DNA of 64,000 nt from Pseudomonadota bacterium (GCA_021325655.1 JAJPGT010000096.1:62001-126000), one strand, 5' to 3'; positions 31,515 through 43,266 are shown, counted from the first letter of the stretch. Made by a program: numbers and translations. The notes: generated by a model not told the origin, from the sequence alone.

Positions 31515-33277
31515 CTACCCGTCGCCGCCGACCAGGAAGTCGAAGTCAGCGCCCTGGTCAGCTTGCAGCACGTGGTCGACGTACAGGCGGTAGTAGCCGC
31601 GAGGATGGCGATCCGGGGCGGGCGGGCGCCACGCGGCGCGGCGGCGGGCCAGCTCCTCGTCCGAGACATCCAGGTGGAGGCGTCGGTTCGGTACGTCCAG
31701 CTCGATCCAGTCGCCGTCACGCACCAGGCCCAGGGGCCCGCCGACCGCAGCCTCGGGGGCGACATGCAGCACTACGGTGCCGGCAGCAGTGCCGCTCATC
31801 CGGGCATCCGAGATGCGCACCATGTCGCGGATTCCCTGGGCGAGGAGCTGCTTGGGGATCGGCAGGTTGCCGGCCTCGGGCATGCCGGGCGCGCCCTTCG
31901 GGCCGGCATTCTGGAGCACCAGCACGCTGTCCGGGGTGACGGGTAGCGCCGGGTCATCGACACGGGCCGCCAGGTCGGCGAGCGAGGTGAACACCACTGC
32001 CTGGCCGCGATGGCGCAGCAGATGTGGCGAGCTAGCGGCTTGCTTGATGACCGCTCCGCTGGGAGCGAGGTTGCCGCGCAGGATCGCCGTGCCGCCTCGG
32101 GGGCAAGCGGCTCGGAGAGCGGGAAGATGATCCGCTCGGTCCCGTACCAGCCGGTGCCGTTCAGCGCGTTGGACCCGAGCGGGACGACCCTTTCGAGCTG
32201 CTGCCCGATCGTTTCGCCGGTGATCGTCCGCTCGCCCAGGTGCAGCAGCCCGGCCTCGCCGAGCGTTTTCATCACCGCCGGCACCCCGCCAGCCTCGAAG
32301 AACTGCTCCATGTGGAAGCGGCCGCTGGGGCGGACGTTGACGATGAACGGCGTCTCGCGCGACATCCGGTCGAACAGCTCCAGCGGGAGCTGAATACCGC
32401 GGCGACCAGCGATGGCGACGAGGTGGATCACCGCGTTGGTCGAGCCGCCGAGCGCCATCATCAGCCGGATCGCGTTCTCGAAGGCGCGCGGGGTCAGCAC
32501 GTCGCTGGGGCGGATACCCCGCTGCACCGTGCTGACGATCTGCCGCCCCACCCGCTCGGCCAGCCGCAGCCGCCGGCTGTCTGGAGCGGGGATGGCGGCG
32601 TTGCCCGGCAGCGCCATCCCAAGCGCCTCGGCCAGCGCCGCCATCGTGCTCGCCGTGCCCATCACCGTGCAGGCACCGTCGGAGCGGCAGATGCCGTCCT
32701 CCAGCTCCGCCAGCGCATCCGCGTCGATCGTCCCGGCTCGGAACTCGGCCCAGAAGCGGCGGCAGTCGGTGCAGGCGCCGAGGCTCTCCCCCCGGAAGCG
32801 ACCGCTCAGCGTCGGTCCGCCGGTCAGGATGATCGCCGGTACGTTGGCGCTGGCGGCGCCCATGAGCTGGGCCGGGGTGGTCTTGTCGCAGTTGGCCAGC
32901 AGCACCACCCCGTCCAGTGGGTGCGCCCGGATCATCTCCTCGGTGTCCATCGCCATCAGGTTGCGATAGAGCATCGTGGTCGGGCGCATGAACAGCTCCC
33001 CCAGCGAGATGGTGGGAAACTCCAGCGGCGTCCCGCCGGCCTGCCAGACCCCGCGCTTGACCGCCTCGGCCAGCTCCTTGAAATGGTGGTTGCAGTTGTT
33101 CAGCTCGCTCCAGGTCTGGGCGATCCCGATAATCGGGCGCGATAGGTCGTGGTCATCGAAGCCCATGCTCTTGGCGAACGCCCGGCGGACAAACCCGTAC
33201 ATCTCCGGGTCGTGGAACCAGGCATCGGAACGGCGCGTGGGGCGGGGGCTCGCGGCTGGGTGATCGGGCTGGCTCAT
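31515..33277 (-). CDS. IlvD/Edd-family dehydratase (sugar-acid, e.g. L-arabinonate type), frameshifted
   Basis: The start is ATG 33277 (GGAG six bases before). The N-terminal 390 codons read in one frame with Fe-S and metal motifs NCDKT, CTDCRR and DGAC, and end at PLSEPLAPEA. The rest (ILRGNLAPSG, VLVLQNAGPKGAPGMPEAG, RMSGTAAG, YVDHVLQADQGADFDFLVGG) continues in another frame to 31515. One missing G near 32095-32096 (GAGGCGGC instead of GAGGGCGGC) explains it. Restored length is about 588 residues. The CTDCRR motif and C-terminus resemble L-arabinonate dehydratases more than dihydroxy-acid dehydratase. It is downstream of dapA on the same strand. The indel may be a sequencing error. Confidence 0.82.
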
Positions 33278-33448
33278 GCGCATCTCCAGCGGCGCAGGCG
33301 AGCACCCTGTTCCCTCCTCTCAGGCGGAGGGCTCAGAGCGCCATCAGGTTCAAGCTATCTACGGAGGGCATGTATCGCGCCCGGCCGCGCTCAGCAGCGG
33401 CGGGACGGGGCGAGCCGAGCGTGCCAACGACGGCAGGCCCGCCGCGCG

Positions 33449-34351
33449 TTATGCCGTGATGCCTACCGGCAGGTCGATTGTTGCCCTGGCCAGCTCCGCG
33501 TCGATCACCGCGGCCGACTTCGCGTCGCAGGGCACCAGCGGCAGGCGCGGGGTGCCGACGGTGAACCCCACCTGGTTGAGCGCGTACTTCAACGGGATCG
33601 GGTTAGTGGTCACGAACAGCGCGTTGAACAGCGGCAGCAGCGCGCGGTGCAGCGCGGCGGCTTCATCCACCCGGCCGGCGACGAATGCCTGGATCATCCG
33701 CTGAATCTGCCGGCCCACCAGGTGCGAGGCGACGCTGACAATACCGTAGCCGCCCAGCGCCAGGATCGGCAGCGTGGCAGAGTCGTCGCCGCTCCAGACC
33801 CGGAAACCCGGACGCGACTGCTCGATGATCTTCGCCACCGCCTCGAAGTTGCCGCTCGCCTCCTTGATCCCGACGATGTTGTCCACCTGGCTCAGCCGAA
33901 CCGTGGTGTCCGGGAGCATGTTGGTGACGGTGCGGCTCGGGACATTGTAGAGGATCATCGGCAGCGGCACCGCTTCGGCGATCGCCTTGAAGTGGTGGTA
34001 GAGCCCCTCCTGGGGCGGCTTGTTGTAGTAGGGCACGGTGCCCAGAATCCCGTCGACCCCAATGCGCGCCGCCTCTCGGCTCAGCTCGATGCTCTCGCGG
34101 GTGCTGTAGTTGCAGGTGCCAGCGATAATCGGCGCCCGGCCGCCCACCTCCTCGCGGACCTCCTGGAACAGCCGCAGCTTCTCATCGTGGGTCAGTGTCG
34201 GCGACTCACCGGTTGTCCCGGCCAGCACCAGTCCCTCGCTGCCCGAGTCGAGCAGCGCCCGGGCCAGCCGACGAGCCTGGGGGTAGTCCACCTCGCCCCG
34301 TCCGTCGAATGGGGTCACCATCGCGGTGAGCACACGTCCAAACTCCGCCAC
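33449..34351 (-). CDS. dapA: 4-hydroxy-tetrahydrodipicolinate synthase
   Basis: 300 residues. The GTG at 34351 is preferred because GGAGG lies five bases upstream; an ATG at 34375 adds eight residues. Family hallmarks: FGRVLTAMVTPFD, AGTTGESPTL, catalytic Tyr in LYNVPSRT, Schiff-base Lys in VGIKEASGN, and GDDSATLPILALGG. It condenses pyruvate with aspartate semialdehyde, the committed step to diaminopimelate and lysine. Third in dapB-asd-dapA, 55 bases after asd. Confidence 0.95.
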   Translation of the reverse strand: MAEFGRVLTAMVTPFDGRGEVDYPQARRLARALLDSGSEGLVLAGTTGESPTLTHDEKLRLFQEVREEVGGRAPIIAGTCNYSTRESIELSREAARIGVDGILGTVPYYNKPPQEGLYHHFKAIAEAVPLPMILYNVPSRTVTNMLPDTTVRLSQVDNIVGIKEASGNFEAVAKIIEQSRPGFRVWSGDDSATLPILALGGYGIVSVASHLVGRQIQRMIQAFVAGRVDEAAALHRALLPLFNALFVTTNPIPLKYALNQVGFTVGTPRLPLVPCDAKSAAVIDAELARATIDLPVGITA

Positions 34352-34406
34352 CTTCTCCTCCCCAGCTACCAGCATCCGGGCAGCGCCCGGGCGTGCTCCC
34401 AGTGTG

Positions 34407-35450
34407 TCACGAGGCCTGCGCGCCGACAGTCAGGGCGCGAGATCCAAGGCTCGGGAGCAGCGCTTCGGCGATCTGCACCGCGTTGAGCGCCGCGCCCTTG
34501 CGCAGATTATCGCCCACCACCCAGAAGGCGAGCCCGCGTGGGTGCGACTGGTCGGCGCGGATACGGCCAACCAGCACCTCGTCACGGCCGGCGGCGTCCT
34601 TCGGCATGGGGTAGACGTTATGGGTCGGGTCGTCCACCACCCGCACCCCCGGCGCCTGGGCGAGCAGCTCCCGCGCCTCCTCGGGCGACATCGCCCGCTC
34701 CAACTCCACGTGCACCGCCTCCGAGTGGCCGATCGGGACCGGAACACGGACGCACGTCGCCGACATCCGCAGCTCCGGCCGGTGCAGGATCTTCCGCGTC
34801 TCCTGCACCATCTTCCACTCTTCCCTGGTGTAGCCATCGTCGCGGAAGCTGTCGACGTGCGGGAACAGGTTCTGGACGATCGGGTGCGGGTAGACACGCG
34901 CCGTCGGCGGCTCGCCCTGCTGCACCTGGCGCTCCTGCACCCGCAGCTCCTCCAGCGCCGCCTGGCCCGTCCCCGACACCGCCTGGTAGGTGTCCACGAT
35001 GACCCGCTGGATCGGGTTGACTCGGTGCAGCGGGTTGAGCGCGACCACGAGCTGGGCGGTGGAACAGTTCGGCCCGGCGATGATCCCGCGATGCCGGGCC
35101 AGGTCGGCCGCGTTGACCTCCGGGACGACCAGCGGTACGTCCGGCTCCAGCCGGTGCGCGCTGGAGTCGTCGATCACCACTGCCCCGGCGGCCACCGCGC
35201 GCGGCGCAAGCTGGCGGGCGAGCGGGGTCTCGACCGAGAGGAAGACCAGATCGCAGCCCTCGAAGGCGTCATCGCCTATGGCTTCAATCGGCACCTCGTC
35301 TCCCTGGAAGCGCAGGCGCTTGCCGGCCGAGCGGGGCGAGGCGAACAGCCGCAGCCGCCCAACGGGGAAATCGCGCGCTTCCAGGATGCTCAAGGTCAGG
35401 CGGCCCACCAGCCCGGTCGCACCCACCAGGGCAACGTTCAACCCCGCCAC
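34407..35450 (-). CDS. asd: aspartate-semialdehyde dehydrogenase
   Basis: 347 residues with a GTG start at 35450, three bases after dapB. NADP loop VALVGATGLVGR, catalytic Cys in AGPNCSTAQLV, catalytic His in VPVPIGHSEAVHVEL, and Arg in the preceding TCVRVP. It reduces aspartyl phosphate to the semialdehyde consumed by DapA. Tight spacing with dapB and dapA marks a lysine/cell-wall precursor operon. Confidence 0.95.
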   Translation of the reverse strand: MAGLNVALVGATGLVGRLTLSILEARDFPVGRLRLFASPRSAGKRLRFQGDEVPIEAIGDDAFEGCDLVFLSVETPLARQLAPRAVAAGAVVIDDSSAHRLEPDVPLVVPEVNAADLARHRGIIAGPNCSTAQLVVALNPLHRVNPIQRVIVDTYQAVSGTGQAALEELRVQERQVQQGEPPTARVYPHPIVQNLFPHVDSFRDDGYTREEWKMVQETRKILHRPELRMSATCVRVPVPIGHSEAVHVELERAMSPEEARELLAQAPGVRVVDDPTHNVYPMPKDAAGRDEVLVGRIRADQSHPRGLAFWVVGDNLRKGAALNAVQIAEALLPSLGSRALTVGAQAS

Positions 35451-35453
35451 GCT

Positions 35454-36263
35454 CTATCCGTCTCCCAGGCCCATGATCTTGTCCAAGCCGTAGACCAGCT
35501 CACTGCGATTGACGACCTCTTTCACTGCCAGCAGCACCCCGGGGACAAACGAGTCGCGCCCGTAGCTGTCGTGGCGAATGATGAGCGTCTGGCCCTGCCC
35601 GCCAAAGATGACCTCCTGGTGCGCCACCAGCCCCGGCAGCCGGACGCTGTGGATGCGGATGCCGTCGACGTCGCCGCCGCGCACGTCGTCCAGCGTCAGC
35701 TTCTTGGTCTCCTGGCGGTCGAACGGCTCGCCGCGCGCCTCGCGCATCATCTTCGCCGTGGAGTACGCGGTGCCGGAGGGCGCGTCAGCCTTGCCGGCAT
35801 GATGCAGCTCGATGATCTCTGCTGCCGACAGGTAGCGGCTGGCGATGCGGGCAAAGTACATCATCAGGTTCGCCCCGATCGCGAAGTTCGGGGCAATCAC
35901 CGCGCCCAACTGCGCCTCGTGCGCCAGGCGCCCGATCTCCTCGATGTTGGCGGGCGACAGCCCGGTGGTACCGATCACCGGCGAGACACCGGCCCGGATC
36001 GCTGCCCGGGCGTTTGCCAGCGCCGCTTCGGCGGTGGTGAAGTCGACCATGACCCGCGGCCGAACCCGCGAGAACAGCGCCTCGACGCTGCGCGCGAGCG
36101 GGACCAGCCCGCCGCCACCGGGCAGGTCGAAGTAGTCCTCTGCCGCGACGGGATCGGCGCCGCCGACGAGATCCACGTCTGGATCGGCGGACAGGCCATA
36201 CATCATCTCGCGGCCCACCCGGCCGAGCGCCCCGGCGACCACGACTTTGATCGGCGTGGCCAT
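35454..36263 (-). CDS. dapB: 4-hydroxy-tetrahydrodipicolinate reductase
   Basis: 269 residues from the ATG at 36263 (GGAGGGAGCG before it). Cofactor loop VVVAGALGRVGREM, central MVDFTTAEAA and IGTTGLS, active-site ELHHAGKADAPSGTA, and C-terminal HDSYGRDSFVPG. It reduces the DapA product with NAD(P)H. First gene of the operon; a TATACT -10 lies on the minus strand near 36341-36346. Confidence 0.95.
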   Translation of the reverse strand: MATPIKVVVAGALGRVGREMMYGLSADPDVDLVGGADPVAAEDYFDLPGGGGLVPLARSVEALFSRVRPRVMVDFTTAEAALANARAAIRAGVSPVIGTTGLSPANIEEIGRLAHEAQLGAVIAPNFAIGANLMMYFARIASRYLSAAEIIELHHAGKADAPSGTAYSTAKMMREARGEPFDRQETKKLTLDDVRGGDVDGIRIHSVRLPGLVAHQEVIFGGQGQTLIIRHDSYGRDSFVPGVLLAVKEVVNRSELVYGLDKIMGLGDG

Positions 36264-36522
36264 CGCTCCCTCCGAGTCGCGTGCTGCCAGCGTCCAGCCG
36301 CGGGCCGGCGGCCACTTCGGCACGCGGATCCACAGCAGCCACAGTATACAGCCGGGATACGCGCCATGGGCCGGACCACTCCAGCACCCCGCCAGCCTCC
36401 AAGCGCCTCTCCATCCCCTAGCAGCTCCCGGCTGCGCGGCCGGTCTGATGACGTGGTGGCGGGTGGGGAGGGTCTCGGCTACACTCCGACTGCCGGCGGG
36501 CTGCTGGCTGGAGAGACGGAGG

Positions 36523-37224
36523 TTGGCGGAGCGGAGGGTGCTGGGAACGGCGGCAGGGCACGCCTGGCGAGCCGGACTGCTCGGCGCCGCCACTCTGCTA
36601 CTGGCCGGCTGCGTGGGCGGCGGCCCGCCGCCGGCTCCGCCGCCCACGCCCACGCCAACCCCTCTGCCCGTCACGCTGCCCACCCTGGCGTCGGTGGGGA
36701 CGCTCACGCCAGAGCCGACGCTCGGCCCGACCCCGACACCCACGGTGCCCCCCGCTGCCGGACCGGGCGAGTCGTTCCACTCCCAGCTCTACGAGTACGA
36801 CGTCGTCGTCCCCAAAGGGTGGACCGCCGGGCCGGGCGCGGGCAAGATAGGCTCGATCACCGCCGATCTCTTCACCGGCCCCACCGTGGACGGCTTCCCA
36901 ACCACGGTCACCGTCATCGCCCAGCCCTTGCCGGCCACGGTGGTCGACACGCCCACGTTCTTTCGGACCCAGATCGCCGGGCTGCAAGCGGTCGGAGCAC
37001 AGATCAACGTGGTAGGCAGCGTCCCGGTGGATAGCAGCCGGGCGACGCTGGTGACGTACCTGAATCGGCGGCCGGATAACCAGAGCCTGTTCTCCCGCGT
37101 CCACCAGGTGTTTTTCGTGCTCAGGAGCCGCGGCTGGGCCCTGTCGCTCCAGACCGCCGAGCGGGCCAGCGATTCCGGGCTGGCGGACTTCAAGGACATG
37201 CTGGCCAGCTTCCAGCCGCGGTAG
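36523..37224 (+). CDS. lipoprotein with PsbP-like domain
   Basis: About 233 residues if the TTG at 36523 is used; a GTG at 36538 is an alternative and the exact start is uncertain. A lipobox LLLAGC ends the signal peptide, so the mature protein is membrane-anchored outside the cytoplasm. A Thr/Pro linker of about 45 residues leads to a PsbP/DUF-type beta domain of about 145 residues: YDVVVPKGWTAG, VTVIAQPLPA, FFRTQIAGLQ, HQVFFVLRSRGWALSLQT. Function unknown. Divergent from dapB. Confidence 0.7.
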   Translation: MAERRVLGTAAGHAWRAGLLGAATLLLAGCVGGGPPPAPPPTPTPTPLPVTLPTLASVGTLTPEPTLGPTPTPTVPPAAGPGESFHSQLYEYDVVVPKGWTAGPGAGKIGSITADLFTGPTVDGFPTTVTVIAQPLPATVVDTPTFFRTQIAGLQAVGAQINVVGSVPVDSSRATLVTYLNRRPDNQSLFSRVHQVFFVLRSRGWALSLQTAERASDSGLADFKDMLASFQPR

Positions 37225-37243
37225 AACGGCGCGGCACGAAAAC

Positions 37244-37278
37244 GGCGCCCCGGAGCCGGGCTGCGGCTCCGGGGCGCC
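37244..37278 (-). terminator. intrinsic terminator of pnp (14-bp stem)
   Basis: GGCGCCCCGGAGCC (37244-37257) pairs perfectly with 37265-37278 around a 7-base loop. On the minus strand it lies 21 bases after the pnp stop and is followed by G then TTTT. It may also stop the convergent lipoprotein transcript. Confidence 0.8.
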
Positions 37279-37299
37279 TTCGAGCTGAACGCGGGCAGG

Positions 37300-39860
<2,561 letters not shown>

Positions 39861-39890
39861 GCCAACTCCCCTATCAACGGGTAGCACAAC

Positions 39891-39916
39891 GCTCGCTCGA
39901 ATGAGCTAGAGCGAGC
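39891..39916 (-). other. hairpin in the pnp leader
   Basis: GCTCGCTC (39891-39898) and GAGCGAGC (39909-39916) form an 8-bp stem with a 10-base loop, about 30 bases before the pnp start. In enterobacteria a pnp leader hairpin mediates RNase III-dependent autoregulation; whether that applies here is inference. Confidence 0.5.
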
Positions 39917-39969
39917 CAACACAACGGCGAGGCGAGGGATAGCACGGCCACCTAATGACAACGCCTCGC

Positions 39970-40002
39970 AAAAACAGAGACACCCCGCGGAGCAGGGTGT
40001 CT
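39970..40002 (-). terminator. intrinsic terminator/attenuator between rpsO and pnp
   Basis: On the minus strand AGACACCC (40002-39995) and GGGTGTCT (39985-39978) form an 8-bp stem; after CTG comes TTTTT (39974-39970). It sits 12 bases after the rpsO stop, the conserved place for partial termination before pnp. Confidence 0.82.
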
Positions 40003-40013
40003 GACAGCGTGGC

Positions 40014-40283
40014 TTAGCGGCGCAGCCCCAGCCGCTGGATGAGGCGCTGGTACCGCTCGGCGTCCTGACGGCTCAGATAGTTCAACAGCCGGCGCCGGCG
40101 ACCAACCATCATCAGGAGGCCGCGGCGAGAGTGGTGATCATGCTTGTGCACCTGCAGGTGCTCGCTCAGGCGGTTGATGCGCTCGGTCAGGAGCGCGACC
40201 TGAACCTCGGGAGATCCGGTGTCCTGCGCGTCGCGCGCGTACTGGCTGATGATCCCCCCCTTGGCCTCGGTGGTCAAGGGCAT
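40014..40283 (-). CDS. rpsO: 30S ribosomal protein S15
   Basis: 89 residues, standard length, ATG after GAGGAGG. Conserved residues include [35 protein letters not shown] and [12 protein letters not shown]. It binds 16S rRNA helices 20-22 at the platform. Upstream of pnp as in most bacteria. Confidence 0.98.
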   Translation of the reverse strand: MPLTTEAKGGIISQYARDAQDTGSPEVQVALLTERINRLSEHLQVHKHDHHSRRGLLMMVGRRRRLLNYLSRQDAERYQRLIQRLGLRR

Positions 40284-40438
40284 GCCTTACGTCCTCCTCG
40301 CTGCATAGGGCGCCACGGCGCCACAACATCCGTGCACTCGTTGCCAGCGATTATATCAGCGCCATCCGGAGCCACGCCACGTGGAAATTGTCACCATACC
40401 TCGCCCGGCACGTTGATACCAGTGTGGGAGGTGCGGGG

Positions 40439-41140
40439 ATGCGCGGAATTTCCTTGCTGGCAAGTGGCCTGGTGGGGGCGCTGCTGACACTCGGCGTGCT
40501 CTGGAGCAACGGAGCAGCCTGGACACAGGAGACGCGCGCGGAGGAGACCGGGACGATCGCCGGCTGGGTCTACTGGGGCGCCCCAGCGCCGTATGGCTCT
40601 GCCGTCCCCGGGCAGCCGGCGCCCGGCCCGGCGACGCCAGCGCAGCCCGCGCCCGAGCCAACAGCCCCAAACCAGCCGGCGCCAGGCGATATCGATCCAA
40701 GCGGTGAGCTGCCGCCCCCCGCACCGCCAAACGCCCCCCAGCCCGGCACGGCACAGCCGAACGGACCCCGGGCGCCGCTCTGCGATACCTGCTCGCCTGC
40801 CGCCATCGCCTGGGCCTGGCCTGTCCCGGTCCAGGGGGCACTCGTCGCAGTGCAAGGGACGTCCCTATCGGCAACGACCGACGAGGATGGCTGGTTCATG
40901 ATCGAGGGCGTGCCGCTCAACACCTACTACACTGTCGCCGCGACATTGCCCCCCGGCGCCAAGCTCGCGCCGGCTGCACCGAGCGGCCAGGCACCGGCGC
41001 CCGTCCCCTCCATCCGGGGGGTCTACGCCGTTCGCACCAACGTGGCCGTCAAGACCAGCGCCAAACCGCTGAACATCGGGGCGCTGTTCGTCGGCCGGCC
41101 CTACGGCCCCTTCCCGCTGCCCGGCCAGCCCGGCGGCTAG
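40439..41140 (+). CDS. secreted protein with Pro-rich region and carboxypeptidase-regulatory-like domain
   Basis: 233 residues from the ATG at 40439 (GGGAGG upstream). Signal peptide about 1-28 (LLASGLVGALLTLGVLWS). A region of about 75 residues rich in Pro/Ala/Gln follows TGTIAGWVYWGAPAP. A CNA-B/CarboxypepD-regulatory-like beta sandwich then shows VQGALVAVQG, TDEDGWFMIEGVPLNTYYTV. The opening TIAGWVYW strand may be the first strand of the same sandwich, split by the Pro-rich insert. Two Cys occur in LCDTC. Role unknown; divergent from rpsO. Confidence 0.75.
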   Translation: MRGISLLASGLVGALLTLGVLWSNGAAWTQETRAEETGTIAGWVYWGAPAPYGSAVPGQPAPGPATPAQPAPEPTAPNQPAPGDIDPSGELPPPAPPNAPQPGTAQPNGPRAPLCDTCSPAAIAWAWPVPVQGALVAVQGTSLSATTDEDGWFMIEGVPLNTYYTVAATLPPGAKLAPAAPSGQAPAPVPSIRGVYAVRTNVAVKTSAKPLNIGALFVGRPYGPFPLPGQPGG

Positions 41141-41259
41141 CGACGCCCCGCTCACCCTGCCGAGCGGAGGCAGGGCCAGCGGAGAAGTGCTGCGAGCCAG
41201 CCCAGACGGGCCGGGCAGCGAGGCGCCCCGCGCGGCCTTCGCAGCAGGCTGGGCTGGCC

Positions 41260-41535
41260 GTGCGGCCAGTGCAGCAGTTGGACGCGGTGGCGACGCTTGC
41301 CGCCGACCTGGATCGGGGCGAGTCCGAGGCCATCGTCCTGCTGCGAGAGGCGGGGCCTGACGTGCTTCTGCTCGGCGAGCGGCGCACCCGACCCCAGGCG
41401 CTGAGCCTGGGCCCGCCGGTCGCTGGCACGATCGGCCTGCTGCGCCTTGCCCGGGCACACGCGAGCATCTCGTCGGTGGCGCCCGGGATCGAGCAGCTCC
41501 AGCGGCATAGGGTTCAGATCAGTACCGAGCTCTGA
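41260..41535 (+). pseudogene. C-terminal remnant of a DUF3368 PIN-domain (VapC-like) toxin
   Basis: The open frame reads LDRGESEAIVLLREAGPDVLL, GERRTRPQALSLG, VAGTIGLLRLARA and ends QRHRVQISTEL, matching the second half of DUF3368 PIN proteins (LDxGExEAI, DxxxRxxA, xVxGTxGxL). The N-terminal half with the first catalytic Asp is absent; upstream sequence to 41141 is not recognisably PIN. No antitoxin gene is adjacent. In the remaining 470-base gap between neighbours I see nothing else. Confidence 0.65.
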
Positions 41536-41610
41536 GTAGATCCAGCACGAGAGCGCGGCGGCTGACGCCGGCCAGGATGAGTCCTCAGCCCGCGCGGCGC
41601 GCCGGCGGTG

Positions 41611-43212
41611 CTATCCATTCACCCGAGCCGGCTGCAGGTCGTAGAGGTGGGCGTAGTCCACCCCGTTGATCCGCACGGTGAGCACCAGCCGGCCATCTTT
41701 GGAGGCGCCATGTCCGCGCTGCTCGGCGTTGATGTACGTCACCTGGTAGTCAGCGTGGCGCGGCGAGCTATTCTCGCGCACCCGCGCCCGGAGCTGCGCC
41801 TCGAGCGCCAGGCGAACGGTGGTTGGCACGGCAACAGTCTGCCCGGGGCTGCTCAGGCGCTGGTTCAGATACCTGACGATGGGCCGCAATCCCTCGCCCC
41901 AGCCTACAGGGATCACCTGTTGGGCGACCGCGCCACCGCCGAGGAGCGGAGAGTAGGCGCTGAAGAAGACCGGGCGTGTGCTCGCACACAGCGCAAGCTG
42001 CGCCAGTCCCAGCCCGCCGACCGCCAGGGAGCGCGGCTCGGCCCGCGAGATCGTCGCCGCCACCGCGCGGCACAGCCCGGTGGCGGCAACAACGCTAACA
42101 AGCGGGACCGTGGGCAGGACGTAGCGGTCCTGCTTCTTCGGCGCAGCAGCCATGACCAGGACGATCACCACCGCGCTCGCCGCAAGCCAGCGGGTGGCCC
42201 GCATGGAGTCCATCCGGCCAAGCCAGCCACGCCGCGGAAGCGCCCAGGCGACCAGCCCCAGCAGCGCCAGCGGGCTCAACCGGAACGCGAGCGCCACCGG
42301 GTAGAACAGTGGGCCGGGGTCATTGATCTCATGGCCGAGGAAGAAGCTGCCGAGTCCGTGAGACACCCCACCCGTCTCCAGCCCGAACCGGAGAACCCGC
42401 AGCGTTGTGCCCAGAGGATCTACCCAGAGCGCCGGCCAGACGATGAGTGCGGTGACACTCGCGATCCCCGCTTGCAGCCCCAGACCCTGCAGCAGGCGTC
42501 GCCACCCACCCGGCCGCGCCGGCCAGGCGCCTCCGGTCGCCAGAAGCAGCAGCACTGGCGGGAGAAACGCCAGCGCGGACGATTTCGTCAGCACCGCCAA
42601 TCCGGCAGCGACGCCGCTCAGCACCAGAAAGCCACTCCCGCCCTGGCACTGCCAGTACGCCAGACTGCTCAGCACCGCGACCGCGGCCAGGAGCGAGAGC
42701 AGTCCGTCCAGGTGCAGGATCCGGCTGTGGGCCACTAACCACGGATCAAGTGCCAGCAGCACCCCGCCGAGGAGCGCTGCCCACATCCCCACGACCCGGG
42801 CGGCGAGGAGCACCACCAGCGCAAGCAGCGCGCTCGCCGCGAGCGCCAGGGTGCGCCGCGCGGCCCAGAATTCCGCGCGCACGGGCTCAGAGAAGGTCCG
42901 CAGCGTGCTGTCTTCCGCACTCCTCACCGGCTGAAAGCCGGTCGCGAGCGCGCCAAGCCACAGGACGGTGACACCCGGGTGCCCGCTCTGGTAGGTGCCG
43001 GCCCAGTCCCTCGCGGCGACGGCTGCCCCAAACTGGATCGTGCGCGTGAACCAGCGTGGCTCATCCGCGGTCACCAGGGTGTGGCCCGAGGTTAGCCGGG
43101 GCAGCGCTGCTAAAGCCAGGACGAGCACGAACACGCCCGCAGAACGGGCCCACCCCGCCCGTCGCTCGCCGACGCCAAGCGCGGCTCGCCCTGGCCAGAA
43201 CCAACCTGCCAT
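41611..43212 (-). CDS. GT39-type membrane glycosyltransferase
   Basis: 533 residues from the ATG at 43212 (GGAG six bases before). About 10-12 membrane helices. The first extracytoplasmic loop has the acidic pair TADEPRW typical of PMT/ArnT-like GT-C enzymes, and a second loop has SGHPGVTVLW and HSRILHLDGLL. The C-terminal soluble part includes DYAHLYDLQP. Such enzymes transfer sugars from polyprenyl-phosphate donors to proteins or lipids. Next to the ABC genes but on the opposite strand. Confidence 0.85.
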   Translation of the reverse strand: MAGWFWPGRAALGVGERRAGWARSAGVFVLVLALAALPRLTSGHTLVTADEPRWFTRTIQFGAAVAARDWAGTYQSGHPGVTVLWLGALATGFQPVRSAEDSTLRTFSEPVRAEFWAARRTLALAASALLALVVLLAARVVGMWAALLGGVLLALDPWLVAHSRILHLDGLLSLLAAVAVLSSLAYWQCQGGSGFLVLSGVAAGLAVLTKSSALAFLPPVLLLLATGGAWPARPGGWRRLLQGLGLQAGIASVTALIVWPALWVDPLGTTLRVLRFGLETGGVSHGLGSFFLGHEINDPGPLFYPVALAFRLSPLALLGLVAWALPRRGWLGRMDSMRATRWLAASAVVIVLVMAAAPKKQDRYVLPTVPLVSVVAATGLCRAVAATISRAEPRSLAVGGLGLAQLALCASTRPVFFSAYSPLLGGGAVAQQVIPVGWGEGLRPIVRYLNQRLSSPGQTVAVPTTVRLALEAQLRARVRENSSPRHADYQVTYINAEQRGHGASKDGRLVLTVRINGVDYAHLYDLQPARVNG

Positions 43213-43252
43213 GACCCACTCCGCCAGCACTGCTGCTATAGTTGCTCAGTAT

Positions 43253-43266
43253 AGTTCGTATGCGAA
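43253..43266. promoter_or_regulatory. MarR-type operator site 1 (before the ABC exporter)
   Basis: AGTTCGTATGCGAA, with arms GTTCG/CGAAC around TATG. It overlaps a TATAGT -10-like hexamer (43250-43255) upstream of the ABC ATPase gene and recurs exactly at 45483-45496. Confidence 0.65.

Noticed and set aside
33290-33420. TPP riboswitch upstream of the IlvD-like gene
   Set aside because: TTGAACCTGAT matches part of the THI box, but CTGAGA and the GGATAATGCCAGC-like core are missing, and the gene has no link to thiamine.
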